From an uncultured Clostridia bacterium (GTDB lineage: Bacteria > Bacillota > Clostridia > Christensenellales > Aristaeellaceae): 64,000 bases of DNA. The translations under genes and the position numbers were made by a program. The notes beneath the pieces are model-generated. The model searched no databases, had not been told where the DNA came from, and saw nothing but the letters and a program-made list of their open reading frames with translations. Positions 32,455-41,925 of this stretch are shown one piece after another. Position 1 is the stretch's first letter. Each line of letters opens with the position of its first letter. The stretch lies in the NCBI GenBank assembly GCA_947624355.1, contig CANQKI010000003.1, positions 1 through 64,000 of the forward strand, in the 5' to 3' direction.

Positions 32455-32713
32455 ATGATGGAGAGCAACCCCTCGTTGACGCGTGTTCCCTAAGAGAAGG
32501 GCGGCCATGGGCTGGAAGCCGTCCGGGACACGGGAGGGCATTCGCTCCGGAGCCGCGGCACAGAACCGGGCCCGCCCGAAACGGGCGCGCAGTAAGCGCC
32601 GCCGGCCGCCCCCGTTACGGGCGCAAGGAGGGCCGGGGAATCCCGGCCGAAAATGGGTGGTACCGCGTTGTGAATCACGCCCCATGGCAGGAATGCCGTG
32701 GGCGTTTTCATTT
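32455..32713 (+). promoter_or_regulatory. T-box riboswitch controlling pheST
   Basis: The conserved T-box sequence TGGGTGGTACCGCG is at 32654-32667, followed by a terminator hairpin (32677-32700s: CACGCCC pairing with GGGCGT, then TTTTCATTT). The 5' part starts with GGAGAGCAAC and is GC-rich and foldable, as stem I should be. For phenylalanine the specifier should be UUC; TTC at 32541-32543 is a candidate but I cannot fold the stem to confirm it. Uncharged tRNA-Phe would favour the antiterminator and allow pheST expression. Confidence 0.9.
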
Positions 32714-32726
32714 GGAGGGAAAAGGA

Positions 32727-33755
32727 ATGGATATTCGGGAAAACCTGAGCAGGATCGGCGAGGAACTGGAAAAAGAGCTCCATGATCTGGACGCCCTGCA
32801 GGCCCTGGAAAACCTGAAGGTCAGGGTGCTGGGCAAGAAAGGCAGCCTGACCGCGCTGCTGCGGGGCATGGGACAACTATCCCCGGAGGAGCGGCCCAAA
32901 GCGGGCCAGCTCATCAACGAAGCCCGGGAAAAAATGACAAGGCTGCTGGAAGACAAGCAGAAAGAGCTGGCCGAACGGGAAAAGGAAGCCCGGCTCAAGA
33001 AAGAGGCCATCGACGTGACCGAGCCCCGGGACCTGCCCCTGATTGGCTGCGTGCATCCCATGAACCTGGTGCTGAACCAGGTGCTGGACTGCTTTACCAG
33101 CATGGGCTTTGACGTGGCGGAAGGGCCCGAGGTGGAATTGGATCACTACAATTTCGAATTGCTGAACATTCCCAAGAACCACCCCGCCCGAGACGCCCAG
33201 GACACCTTCTATATTGACGACAATACCGTCCTGCGCACCCACACCTCCCCCGTGCAGGCCCGCACCATGCTGTCCCGCAAGCCCCCCATCCGCATTGTAT
33301 GCCCGGGCCGGGTCTTTCGGGCCGACGAGGTGGACGCCACCCACAGCCCCGTGTTCCACCAGATCGAGGGCCTGGTGATCGACAAGGACGTGACCATGGG
33401 CGACCTCAAGGGCACCCTGGACGCGTTCGCCAAGCGCCTGTACGGCCCGGATATCGAGGTGCGCTTCCGCCCCTCCTTCTTCCCCTTTACGGAGCCTTCC
33501 GCCGAGGTGGACCTGACCTGCTTCAACTGCCACGGCAAGGGCTGCCGGGTATGCAAGGGCACGGGCTGGATCGAGGTGCTGGGCTGCGGCATGGTGAACC
33601 CGAAAGTGCTGTCCATGTGCGGCATCGACCCGGACGTGTATTCCGGCTTCGCGTTCGGCATCGGTTTGGAGCGCATCACCATGCTGCGCTACGGCATTCA
33701 GGACATGCGGCTGCTCTATGAAGGCGATTTGCGCTTCCTGCGCCAGTTCCGATAA
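32727..33755 (+). CDS. pheS: Phenylalanine--tRNA ligase alpha subunit
   Basis: A 342-residue class II synthetase subunit. The N-terminal ~90 residues form the tRNA-binding coiled coil. Class II motif 2 is GRVFRADEVDATHSPVFHQI and motif 3 is GFAFGIGLERITMLRYG. The family insert CFNCHGKGCRVCKGTGWIE, with four cysteines, is present, followed by VLGCGMVNPKVL. It forms an alpha2-beta2 enzyme with PheT. ATG 32727 has GGAGG upstream, directly after the T-box terminator. pheT follows after 15 bp. Confidence 0.97.
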   Translation: MDIRENLSRIGEELEKELHDLDALQALENLKVRVLGKKGSLTALLRGMGQLSPEERPKAGQLINEAREKMTRLLEDKQKELAEREKEARLKKEAIDVTEPRDLPLIGCVHPMNLVLNQVLDCFTSMGFDVAEGPEVELDHYNFELLNIPKNHPARDAQDTFYIDDNTVLRTHTSPVQARTMLSRKPPIRIVCPGRVFRADEVDATHSPVFHQIEGLVIDKDVTMGDLKGTLDAFAKRLYGPDIEVRFRPSFFPFTEPSAEVDLTCFNCHGKGCRVCKGTGWIEVLGCGMVNPKVLSMCGIDPDVYSGFAFGIGLERITMLRYGIQDMRLLYEGDLRFLRQFR

Positions 33756-33770
33756 GGGAGGAAGAAAACA

Positions 33771-36164
33771 ATGAAAGTATCCATGAATTGGCTGAAAAAA
33801 TACGCCGATATCCCCATGACGGCGGAGGAATACGAGAACCGCATGATTATGACAGGCACGGGCGTGGAAGGCGTGGAAAAGCTGGGCTCGGAATTCGACC
33901 ATGTGGTGGTGGGCCGGGTGCTTTCCTGCCGGGACCATGAGAACAGCGACCATCTCCATGTGTGCGAGGTGGACGTGGGTGGGGACGCACCCTTGCAGAT
34001 CGTCTGCGGCGCGCCCAACGTGAAGGCGGGCATTCTGGTGCCCGTGGCCCTGCCCGGGGCGCACCTGCCCGGTGGCGTAACCATCAAGAAAAGCAAGATG
34101 CGCGGGGTGGAAAGCGAAGGCATGCTCTGCTCCTCCACGGAGCTGGGGGTTCCGGTGGAACTGTACCCCTCCGTGGGCGCGGCGGGGCTGCTGATCTTCA
34201 ATGAGGATTACCCCGTGGGCACGGACGTGAAAAGCATCTTCTTTGCCGACGATACCGTCATCGATTTTGAAATTCTGGCCAACCGGCCGGACTGCCTGTG
34301 CGTCTGGGGCGTGGCCCGGGAAACGGCCGCCGCCATGGGCACGGAACTGCGGCTGCCCGAAATCACGGTGCAGGAAGCGGGGGGCGATATCCATGATTTC
34401 GCCCGGGTAGAGGTCCGGGACGCGGAGTTGTGCCCCCGGTACGCCGCCAAGGTGGTCAAGAACGTACGGATTGCTCCGTCGCCCCTGTGGCTGCGGCAAT
34501 ACCTCCACGCCGCCGGCATGCGCGCCATCAACAACGTGGTGGACATTACCAACTTCATTATGCTGGAAACGGGCCATCCCATGCACGCCTTTGACCTGGA
34601 CAAGGTCCGGGGCCGGCACATTATCGTGCGCCGGGCAGAGGCGGGCGAATCCCTCACCACCCTGGACGGCAAAACCTATGACCTGCCGCAAACCGCCCTC
34701 ATGATCTGCGATGAAATGGGCCCCACGGGCCTGGCCGGCATTATGGGCGGCGAGGAAAGCGAAATCACCGAGAACACGAAAACCATTCTCTTTGAGTGCG
34801 CGGCCTTTGACCGCACCAGCATCCGCCTGACCAGCCGCGCCCTGGGCATCCGCACGGAGTCCTCCGGCCGCTTCGAGCGGGGCGTGGCCCCCGCCACCGT
34901 CATGGACGCCCTGAACCGGGCCTGCCAGATGGTGAACGAGCTGGACGCCGGCGACGTGGTGGGCGGCGTGATCGACGAATATCCGCATCCCGTATCCCCC
35001 GTGACGCTGACGGTTTCCTGCCGGCGCATGGCGAGACGGGCGGGTGTGGACATCGCGCCCGAGGAAATGGTGGAGATTCTGAAAAAGCTGCAGTTTGTCG
35101 TGACCCGGGACGGCGACGCCCTCACCGTTACCGCCCCCGCCTTCCGCCAGGATATCGAGCAGGAAGCCGACATCTGCGAGGAAGTGCTGCGCTATGCGGG
35201 CTATGACCGGATTCCCACCACCCGGCTCCGGGGCGAAACCACCACAGGCGGCCTGAACGACAAAGCGGCCCGGCAGGAGGCCCTGCGCCGGGGGCTGACC
35301 GGCATGGGCTTTTATGAGACCATGACCTTCTCCTTCGTTTCCCCCAAGGTCATTGCCATGCTGGGCTGGCCCGAGGAGGACAAACGCAGCCAGCCCCTGA
35401 TGGTGCGCAATCCCTTAGGCGAGGACACCGCCTGCATGCGCACAACGCTGCTCTGCGGCCTGTTCAGGACCCTGGAAACCAATATCAAAAACGGCAACGA
35501 AAACGGGCGCATTTACGAAATGGGCACGGTGTTCGACGCGCGGAACAAAACGGCGGAGGGCCTGCCCACCGAAAGCCCCGAACTGGCCGTCGGCATGTAT
35601 GGCGCGGGGGCGGATTTCTATGCTGTCCGCGGCGTGGCCGAGGCCCTGTGCCGCCGGGCGGGGGTTGCGTATCAGCTGGCCGATTGCAATGAACCGTACC
35701 TGCATCCCGGCCGCCGGGCTGCCCTGGTTTCCGGGGGCGAGACCCTGGCCGTGGTGGGCGAAGTGCACCCTGACGCCGCCGAAAGGTTCGACCTGACCGG
35801 CCGGGTGTATGTGGCAGTCATCTATCTGCCCGCCCTCTTCCGCCTGAGCACGCCCATGGGCGAAGTAAAGCCCATCGCCCGGTTCCCCGCCGTCGCCCGG
35901 GATATCGCCCTGGTCATGCCCGAGAAAACCCCCGTCGGCCCCCTCATGGATGCCATCCGTCACGGCTGCGGGCCCCTGCTGGAGGATATCCGCATGTTCG
36001 ACGTGTTCCGGGGCGTGCAGATCGGCCTGGGCAATAAGTCCGTGGCCTTCTCCCTCACCTTCCGCGCCGCCGACCATACCCTCGCCGAGGATGAAATCAA
36101 CCGCCTCACCGATAAGGCCGTCCGCACCGCCGAACGCCATTCGGGCGCAGTGCTCAGAAGCTGA
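33771..36164 (+). CDS. pheT: Phenylalanine--tRNA ligase beta subunit
   Basis: A 797-residue subunit of normal length. In order: N-terminal NWLKKYADIPMTAEEYENRM, EMAP/tRNA-binding domain (about 40-150; VCGAPNVKAGILVPVALPG), the B3/4 editing domain (about 210-385; AGIMGGEESEITENT), the B5 domain (about 405-475), the class II-like core with FYETMTFSFVSPKV, and the C-terminal ferredoxin-fold anticodon domain (RFPAVARDIALVMPEKTPVG). It edits mischarged Tyr-tRNA-Phe and binds the anticodon. GGGAGGAAGAAAACA precedes its ATG. It is the second gene of the T-box operon and ends at a perfect terminator. Confidence 0.97.
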   Translation: MKVSMNWLKKYADIPMTAEEYENRMIMTGTGVEGVEKLGSEFDHVVVGRVLSCRDHENSDHLHVCEVDVGGDAPLQIVCGAPNVKAGILVPVALPGAHLPGGVTIKKSKMRGVESEGMLCSSTELGVPVELYPSVGAAGLLIFNEDYPVGTDVKSIFFADDTVIDFEILANRPDCLCVWGVARETAAAMGTELRLPEITVQEAGGDIHDFARVEVRDAELCPRYAAKVVKNVRIAPSPLWLRQYLHAAGMRAINNVVDITNFIMLETGHPMHAFDLDKVRGRHIIVRRAEAGESLTTLDGKTYDLPQTALMICDEMGPTGLAGIMGGEESEITENTKTILFECAAFDRTSIRLTSRALGIRTESSGRFERGVAPATVMDALNRACQMVNELDAGDVVGGVIDEYPHPVSPVTLTVSCRRMARRAGVDIAPEEMVEILKKLQFVVTRDGDALTVTAPAFRQDIEQEADICEEVLRYAGYDRIPTTRLRGETTTGGLNDKAARQEALRRGLTGMGFYETMTFSFVSPKVIAMLGWPEEDKRSQPLMVRNPLGEDTACMRTTLLCGLFRTLETNIKNGNENGRIYEMGTVFDARNKTAEGLPTESPELAVGMYGAGADFYAVRGVAEALCRRAGVAYQLADCNEPYLHPGRRAALVSGGETLAVVGEVHPDAAERFDLTGRVYVAVIYLPALFRLSTPMGEVKPIARFPAVARDIALVMPEKTPVGPLMDAIRHGCGPLLEDIRMFDVFRGVQIGLGNKSVAFSLTFRAADHTLAEDEINRLTDKAVRTAERHSGAVLRS

Positions 36165-36194
36165 AACGGCCGGCCTGCGGATATAACCAGTGAC

Positions 36195-36224
36195 GGACGC
36201 TGAGCAAAAACTCAGCGTCCTTTT
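36195..36224 (+). terminator. Terminator after pheT
   Basis: GGACGCTGAG (36195-36204) pairs perfectly with CTCAGCGTCC (36211-36220), followed by TTTT. Confidence 0.9.
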
Positions 36225-36490
36225 CTCGTCCGGAAAATCGGTAATTTGAAAAAATTAGACGGCGCTTCTGCGCACGGTCAGCCTGCACCCGGGTAACAAA
36301 AGCATGAAACAGAAAGTGACGCGAGGCGCGTTTTTTGCCCGACAGCCATGGAATAGGGCTGGCCATTCAAAAAATCATCGAACATAAAAAAAGAAGAAAC
36401 GGCTTTCGTCCTCTTTAGCAATTTGTCCAGCCTTTCCCTTTGATAAAGCGTCGCCTCCCTGCGCACAATAGCCGCGAGGAGGCGATCATC
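36225..36490. other. Gap between pheT terminator and sporulation lipoprotein gene
   Basis: No gene is supported. The stretch presumably carries the promoter of the YhcN-like gene, perhaps for a sporulation sigma factor, but I cannot point to boxes with confidence. Confidence 0.5.
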
Positions 36491-37075
36491 TTGAAAAAAA
36501 TTTGGATGCTCTTACTGCTGTTGACCCTGTCCGCCCTGGTGCTGGCGGGCTGCTCCGGAAGCGCGGACACGCTGCCCACCCCCACCCCCGGCGCCACCGA
36601 CATGACGCCCCAGGCGTCCCCCGGCGCCACCGTGGGAACGGACGGCATGATGGACGGGCTGCTGCCCGGCGTCACCGCTGCCCCTGACGCAAACGACGCG
36701 CCCGCCGTGGGCACGGGCGCGGGGATTGCCACCGTGGAGGACGCGAAAAAGGATTCCGAAGAGATGGAAGACGCCGTCGAAAAGCTCTCCGAAGTGGACG
36801 ACGCGTACGTGGTGGCCGTGGGCAACACGGCGGTGGTGGGCGTGGAATTTGACGCCCAGTACAAGGGCGGCGTGGACGACCGGATGAAGGGCATGGTGCT
36901 CACCCGGGTGCAGACCGTCAACAAGAACGTGACCGGTGTCGCCGTGACGGACGATGAAAAGCTGGTGCGGCAGATTGAGTCCCTGGCCGAAACGCTGGAG
37001 AGCGCCACGTCCCTCAGCGCCGTGAGCACCCAGGCGGAAGAGCTGGCAGGCCAGATCAAGGTTTACACAAAATGA
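36491..37075 (+). CDS. YhcN/YlaJ-family sporulation lipoprotein
   Basis: A 194-residue lipoprotein. The signal sequence KKIWMLLLLLTLSALVLAGC ends in a good lipobox (LAGC). A low-complexity Thr/Pro/Gly/Asp linker follows to about residue 75. The YhcN/YlaJ domain comes next (VEKLSEVDDAYVVAVGNTAV; GMVLTRVQTVNKNVTGVAVT). TTG 36491 is the start because GAGGAGG sits 8 nt upstream and the signal peptide begins there. Family members in Bacillus are made in the forespore and affect germination or spore membrane properties. It overlaps the next gene by 4 nt. Confidence 0.9.
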   Translation: MKKIWMLLLLLTLSALVLAGCSGSADTLPTPTPGATDMTPQASPGATVGTDGMMDGLLPGVTAAPDANDAPAVGTGAGIATVEDAKKDSEEMEDAVEKLSEVDDAYVVAVGNTAVVGVEFDAQYKGGVDDRMKGMVLTRVQTVNKNVTGVAVTDDEKLVRQIESLAETLESATSLSAVSTQAEELAGQIKVYTK

Positions 37076-37491
37076 GGACGGAAGCCGCCCGCACGCGGCG
37101 CTGGGCCCTCCTTGGTGCGCCGGTGCTGCTTGGCTGCGCCGGGCTGGGGATGCGTGCGGGCGGCGGGGCGGCAGGATTGCTCGGCTGCATGATGCTGAGT
37201 ATGCTCCGCGGGCCCTTCCGTTATCCTTATCCCCGCCGCCGGGGCCTTGCCCCCCAACGGCTCTTTTTTGCGTGGAGCGCGGGGACGTTCGTTCTGATTC
37301 TGACGGAAAGATGCCTGAATGCCCTGTTGGCCGATCCTGCGCTGGATGCCTTATGCTATATGACGGGCGTTTTTCCCGCCTGCGTCCTGTGCGGGCAATC
37401 GCTGTTTTGGCCCTTGTCAAAATCCCGGGCGGCAGCGGGCGGAATGATTCTGTGGGCTTTGCTGGCCTTAATCTTTATCGCCGGTAGGTAA
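37072..37491 (+). CDS. Small integral membrane protein of unknown function
   Basis: A 139-residue hydrophobic protein with about four transmembrane segments (WALLGAPVLLGCAGLG, AGGGAAGLLGCMMLSML, LFFAWSAGTFVLIL, MILWALLALIFIAG). Its ATG overlaps the stop of the YhcN-like gene (ATGA), so the two are coupled and may act together in sporulation. I do not recognise the family. Its 3' end overlaps the convergent SPOCS-domain gene by 17 bp. Coding nature is supported by the coupling and by membrane-like composition; function is open. Confidence 0.75.
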   Translation: MRTEAARTRRWALLGAPVLLGCAGLGMRAGGGAAGLLGCMMLSMLRGPFRYPYPRRRGLAPQRLFFAWSAGTFVLILTERCLNALLADPALDALCYMTGVFPACVLCGQSLFWPLSKSRAAAGGMILWALLALIFIAGR

Positions 37492-39004
37492 TGACAGGGG
37501 TGCCGGGAACGCAGGTCTCCTGCAGCTTGGGGTTCATTTCCACAATGTCATGCACAGCCATGCGGTAGCGTTTGGCCAGGTCCCAGGTGGTTTCCCCGGG
37601 CTGCAGGAAATAGAGGGCGACGCCCTTTTCCGTTTCGGGGGCGGGGGCCGCCGCCGCGTCGGCAATCACGTCCGCGCCGGATTTCCGCACGCCCTCGGCG
37701 CTCAGATGCAGGATGTACTTGAGCTCCACCCGGTCTCCCGTGACGGCGCTGGGCTCCACCTGGGTGGCCGTCAGGGAAACGGCGTCGTCCGGCCCCGCCT
37801 GGGTGGCGAAGGCCATGCGGAAAGGTTCCTCCTGCTCTATGGCGACGGGTACGGCGCTGTCGTCGGTGAGATATACAACGGCCGTTTCCAGAATGCCTTC
37901 CACCAGCAGTTTATCCTTCTGCCGCTCGCACTGCACCGGCACGGGCCGCACAAAGCCCAGCAGCGCCGTCTTCACCCGGGGCGAACCCTCGGGCAGCTGC
38001 AGCACGGTCTTGCCGCTTTCGGCGGCCTGCTCGTTGACGGTGCCGCTGCGGTAAATAACGTGCTGGGAGGTTACTTCAATGGCGTCGCCGCCTGTGGTAA
38101 AAACGTCCTGGAGCACGGTCATTTTTTCATCCGCCACGGCCGTGACCTCGGTATACAACTGCACCTCCGCCCGCATGATTTTTCCGCCCTCGCCGTTATC
38201 CTGGCTGAGAACGGCCACATCCTTCACCACGCTCCGGGCGGCCAGGGCGTCCCCCAGGGCCCCGGACAGATTGACCTGCTGCTCATAAGGCATGGAATGC
38301 CGGGTGTAAATGAGGGGGCGGCCCGGCATATCGGAGGTGTGGTACGCCTCGATCTGGATGGTGCCCGTCACCGTGGCGCGGCCGTCCGCCCCGCCCATAA
38401 TATCCTCCACCTGGGCCGAGCCCGTGGCGTACAGGGTGCCCTTTACCTGCAAAACGTCGGAAAGCTCGAATTCCTCCCGCAGCAGCGTCTGGGCCGCGCC
38501 TTCCCCCACCGCCCGCTGGATGGAGAGCACCTGGGTCTTTTTTTCCACGTCCCCCGAAATATCCTTCACGAAGGCCACGCTCCGGGGCAGGGCCGCCTCA
38601 GCAGTCAGGTACACGATGGCCCGCAGCAGCAGCCGGCCATTGAAGGCCTTGGCGCTTACATGCTGCACCTCGGCCCGGGGCTGCAGCCGCACGGCGGCGG
38701 AATTGGTGTTTTCCTCCCGAAGGGGCAGGGCCTGGGTGAAATCCGCCGTGGTTTCCAGGGCGGAAATTTTGCTCAGGTCCCCCTGGGCGTACAGCACATG
38801 GAAGGTCACCTTGCCGTCCGTGCTCACCCGGCTGCCCGAAAGCTCGCCCCCGTTCACTGCCGCCATGGCATCGGCATAGTATACCCTGGCTTCCTCCCGC
38901 AGACCCCCGGGCAGCGCCACCTCGGCCTCCACCGTCACCTGCGTGGGCTTGGCGGACAATACCTGTTCCGTTTCCATATGATCATGAATCGCTTGCCATT
39001 CCAT
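37475..39004 (-). CDS. SPOCS-domain (DUF3794) and LysM protein, spore-coat-like
   Basis: A 509-residue protein with no signal peptide. It contains repeated DUF3794/SPOCS domains: segments such as VTVEAEVALPGGLREEARVY, FHVLYAQGDLSKISALETTA, and VEGILETAVVYLTDDSAVPV recur across about residues 20-430. A C-terminal LysM domain (about 460-509: LYFLQPGETTWDLAKRYRMA, then IVEMNPKLQ) should bind peptidoglycan. This architecture is typical of Clostridia sporulation proteins placed at the cortex/coat boundary. ATG 39004 follows GATAGGAGG. It is convergent with the small membrane protein, beside the YhcN-like gene, forming a small sporulation group. Confidence 0.88.
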   Translation of the reverse strand: MEWQAIHDHMETEQVLSAKPTQVTVEAEVALPGGLREEARVYYADAMAAVNGGELSGSRVSTDGKVTFHVLYAQGDLSKISALETTADFTQALPLREENTNSAAVRLQPRAEVQHVSAKAFNGRLLLRAIVYLTAEAALPRSVAFVKDISGDVEKKTQVLSIQRAVGEGAAQTLLREEFELSDVLQVKGTLYATGSAQVEDIMGGADGRATVTGTIQIEAYHTSDMPGRPLIYTRHSMPYEQQVNLSGALGDALAARSVVKDVAVLSQDNGEGGKIMRAEVQLYTEVTAVADEKMTVLQDVFTTGGDAIEVTSQHVIYRSGTVNEQAAESGKTVLQLPEGSPRVKTALLGFVRPVPVQCERQKDKLLVEGILETAVVYLTDDSAVPVAIEQEEPFRMAFATQAGPDDAVSLTATQVEPSAVTGDRVELKYILHLSAEGVRKSGADVIADAAAAPAPETEKGVALYFLQPGETTWDLAKRYRMAVHDIVEMNPKLQETCVPGTPVITYRR

Positions 39005-39068
39005 TTCGCATTTCCCTCCTATCGCGCCTGCATCATGCCTATTCGCGGAAAATACAAAATATGCATGC

Positions 39069-39103
39069 AAAAAAGCCCTCCGACTTTTCGCCGGAAGGCT
39101 TTT
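39069..39103 (-). terminator. Terminator at the end of the Opp-like operon
   Basis: On the minus strand AAGCCTTCCGGC pairs with GTCGGAGGGCTT around GAAAA, followed by TTTTTT. Confidence 0.75.
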
Positions 39104-39120
39104 CTGCTTCAATTCATGAT

Positions 39121-39315
39121 TCAAAGCACGCCGAAAATCCACAGCATGAGCAGGCTGAGCCCCGTAAGCAGCAGCAGGCACGGCACAAGCAGCACCAGGT
39201 ATGCCGAAACGACCATGGCAAACCGATCTTTCCAGCCCACCTTCGCCTCCTCAAACCGATCGGAGAGGGCCTGCGCGTCGTTTGGATCAGGCTTCCTCAG
39301 CCGCTTCCAGATCAT
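39121..39315 (-). CDS. Small single-span membrane protein coupled to the Opp-like operon
   Basis: A 64-residue protein. A charged N-terminal half (KPDPNDAQALSDRFEEAKVG) is followed by a long hydrophobic stretch (about residues 33-62: VVSAYLVLLVPCLLLLTG) that could form one or two membrane spans. Its ATG overlaps the stop of the OppF-like ATPase gene (ATGA), and a terminator follows, so it is the last gene of the transporter operon. I do not recognise it. The tight coupling suggests a role with the transporter, perhaps as a small subunit; this is inference. Confidence 0.75.
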   Translation of the reverse strand: MIWKRLRKPDPNDAQALSDRFEEAKVGWKDRFAMVVSAYLVLLVPCLLLLTGLSLLMLWIFGVL

Positions 39316-40899
39316 GGAGCGACTGCCTCCGCATCCACTTCCTCGGCCGCGCGGTCGGCATGCCGGGCCATTTTGGGCAGCTCAAACAGGTAATTGCCGT
39401 TTTCGTCCATTTTCTTCTGCGGGAAATGGCAAGCCAGGAAATGATCGGGCTCCACTTCCACCAGAGGCGGCGGAACGCGCTTGCACTTATCGCACGCCAT
39501 ATAGCAGCGGGTGTGGAATTTGCAGCCGGAGGGGGGCTTGATGGGGCTGGGGATATTGCCTTCCAGCAGGATGCGCTCCTTCTTCAGGCTGTCCACATCC
39601 GTGGTGGGGATGGAGGAAAGCAGGGCGATGGTGTAGGGATGCCGCGGATCGGAGAAAATCGTTTCGGCCGAAGCCAGCTCCACCACATTGCCCAGGTACA
39701 TGACGCAGATACGGTCCGAAATGTACCGCACCACCGACAAGTCGTGGGAAATGAACATGTAGGTCAGCTTCTGCTTTTCCTTCAGTTCCTGAAGCAGGTT
39801 GATGATCTGGGACTGGATGGACACGTCCAGGGCGGACACGCACTCGTCGCACACCACGAATTTGGGGTTGACCGCCAGGGCCCGGGCAATGGCCACGCGC
39901 TGCCGCTGGCCGCCGGAGAACTGGTGGGGATACCGGTGCAGCATGTATTCCTGCAGGCCGCATTCCGTCATGGTGCGCACGATATGCTCGCGCATTTGGG
40001 GAGAGCCGTATTTGTAGAACCCGTGGGTGGCCACGCCCTCTTCAATGATCTGGCCGATGGTCATGCGGGGGTTCAGGCTGGAATACGGATCCTGGAAGAT
40101 GATCTGCAGATCCTTGCGCAGCACGCGCATTTCGTTGTACTTGAGCCGGGCCAGGTCGATGCCGCTGTCCCGCATGGCTTCGTACTTGGCAAACTCCGCG
40201 TTGCCGGCGTTTTTCGCCCGCAGTGCGTCGAGCTCCGCCTGGCATTCCGCCGTTTCCTTGTCGCAGGCGGCAATTTGGGCGTTCAGTTCGCCCAGCTTGC
40301 CTTCCAGCCGGTTCACCTTGGCCTTACCCTTGCCCATCCGCGCCAGGCCGTCGTGCTCCACCTGCAAAGCGTCGCGCCGGCGAACCAGCTTGTTCCGCTT
40401 CACGTTGGCGTCGTACACCTTCTTGAGCAGGGCGCAGCCTTTGCCGCCCTCGTCCACGGCGAAGAAGCCGCCCAGAATCTTGACGATGGCGTTCAGGCAG
40501 GTCTGTTCGTCGCAGGAAGCCAGGTTGTATTCCTGCAGCAGGTTGAAATCGGCCTTTTCTTCGCCGCCCACTTGATCGATCCGGCTTTTCAGCTCGGCCG
40601 CCTTATGGGAGGCCTTCTGCAGCTTGGCCTTGTATTTGTCCAGATGGGACAGGGTGTCTGCAATGTAATGGGGCGTCGTTTCGTCCAGGGTCGCGCCGTA
40701 ATACATGGTGTTGCCCGCCGTCTGGGGGTAAAGCTGCAGCAGCACGCGGCCCAGCGTCGATTTCCCGCAGCCGCTCTCGCCCACCACGCCGATGGTTTCG
40801 CCCTCGTAAATATCGAGGGAAATATCCTCGTTGGCGCGGACATACAGCTGCTCCTTCTGGAAAATGGAGGACTTCGCAACCGGGAAGTATTTTTTCAGA

Positions 40900-41913
<1,014 letters not shown>

Positions 41914-41925
41914 GTCTTTCCCTCC

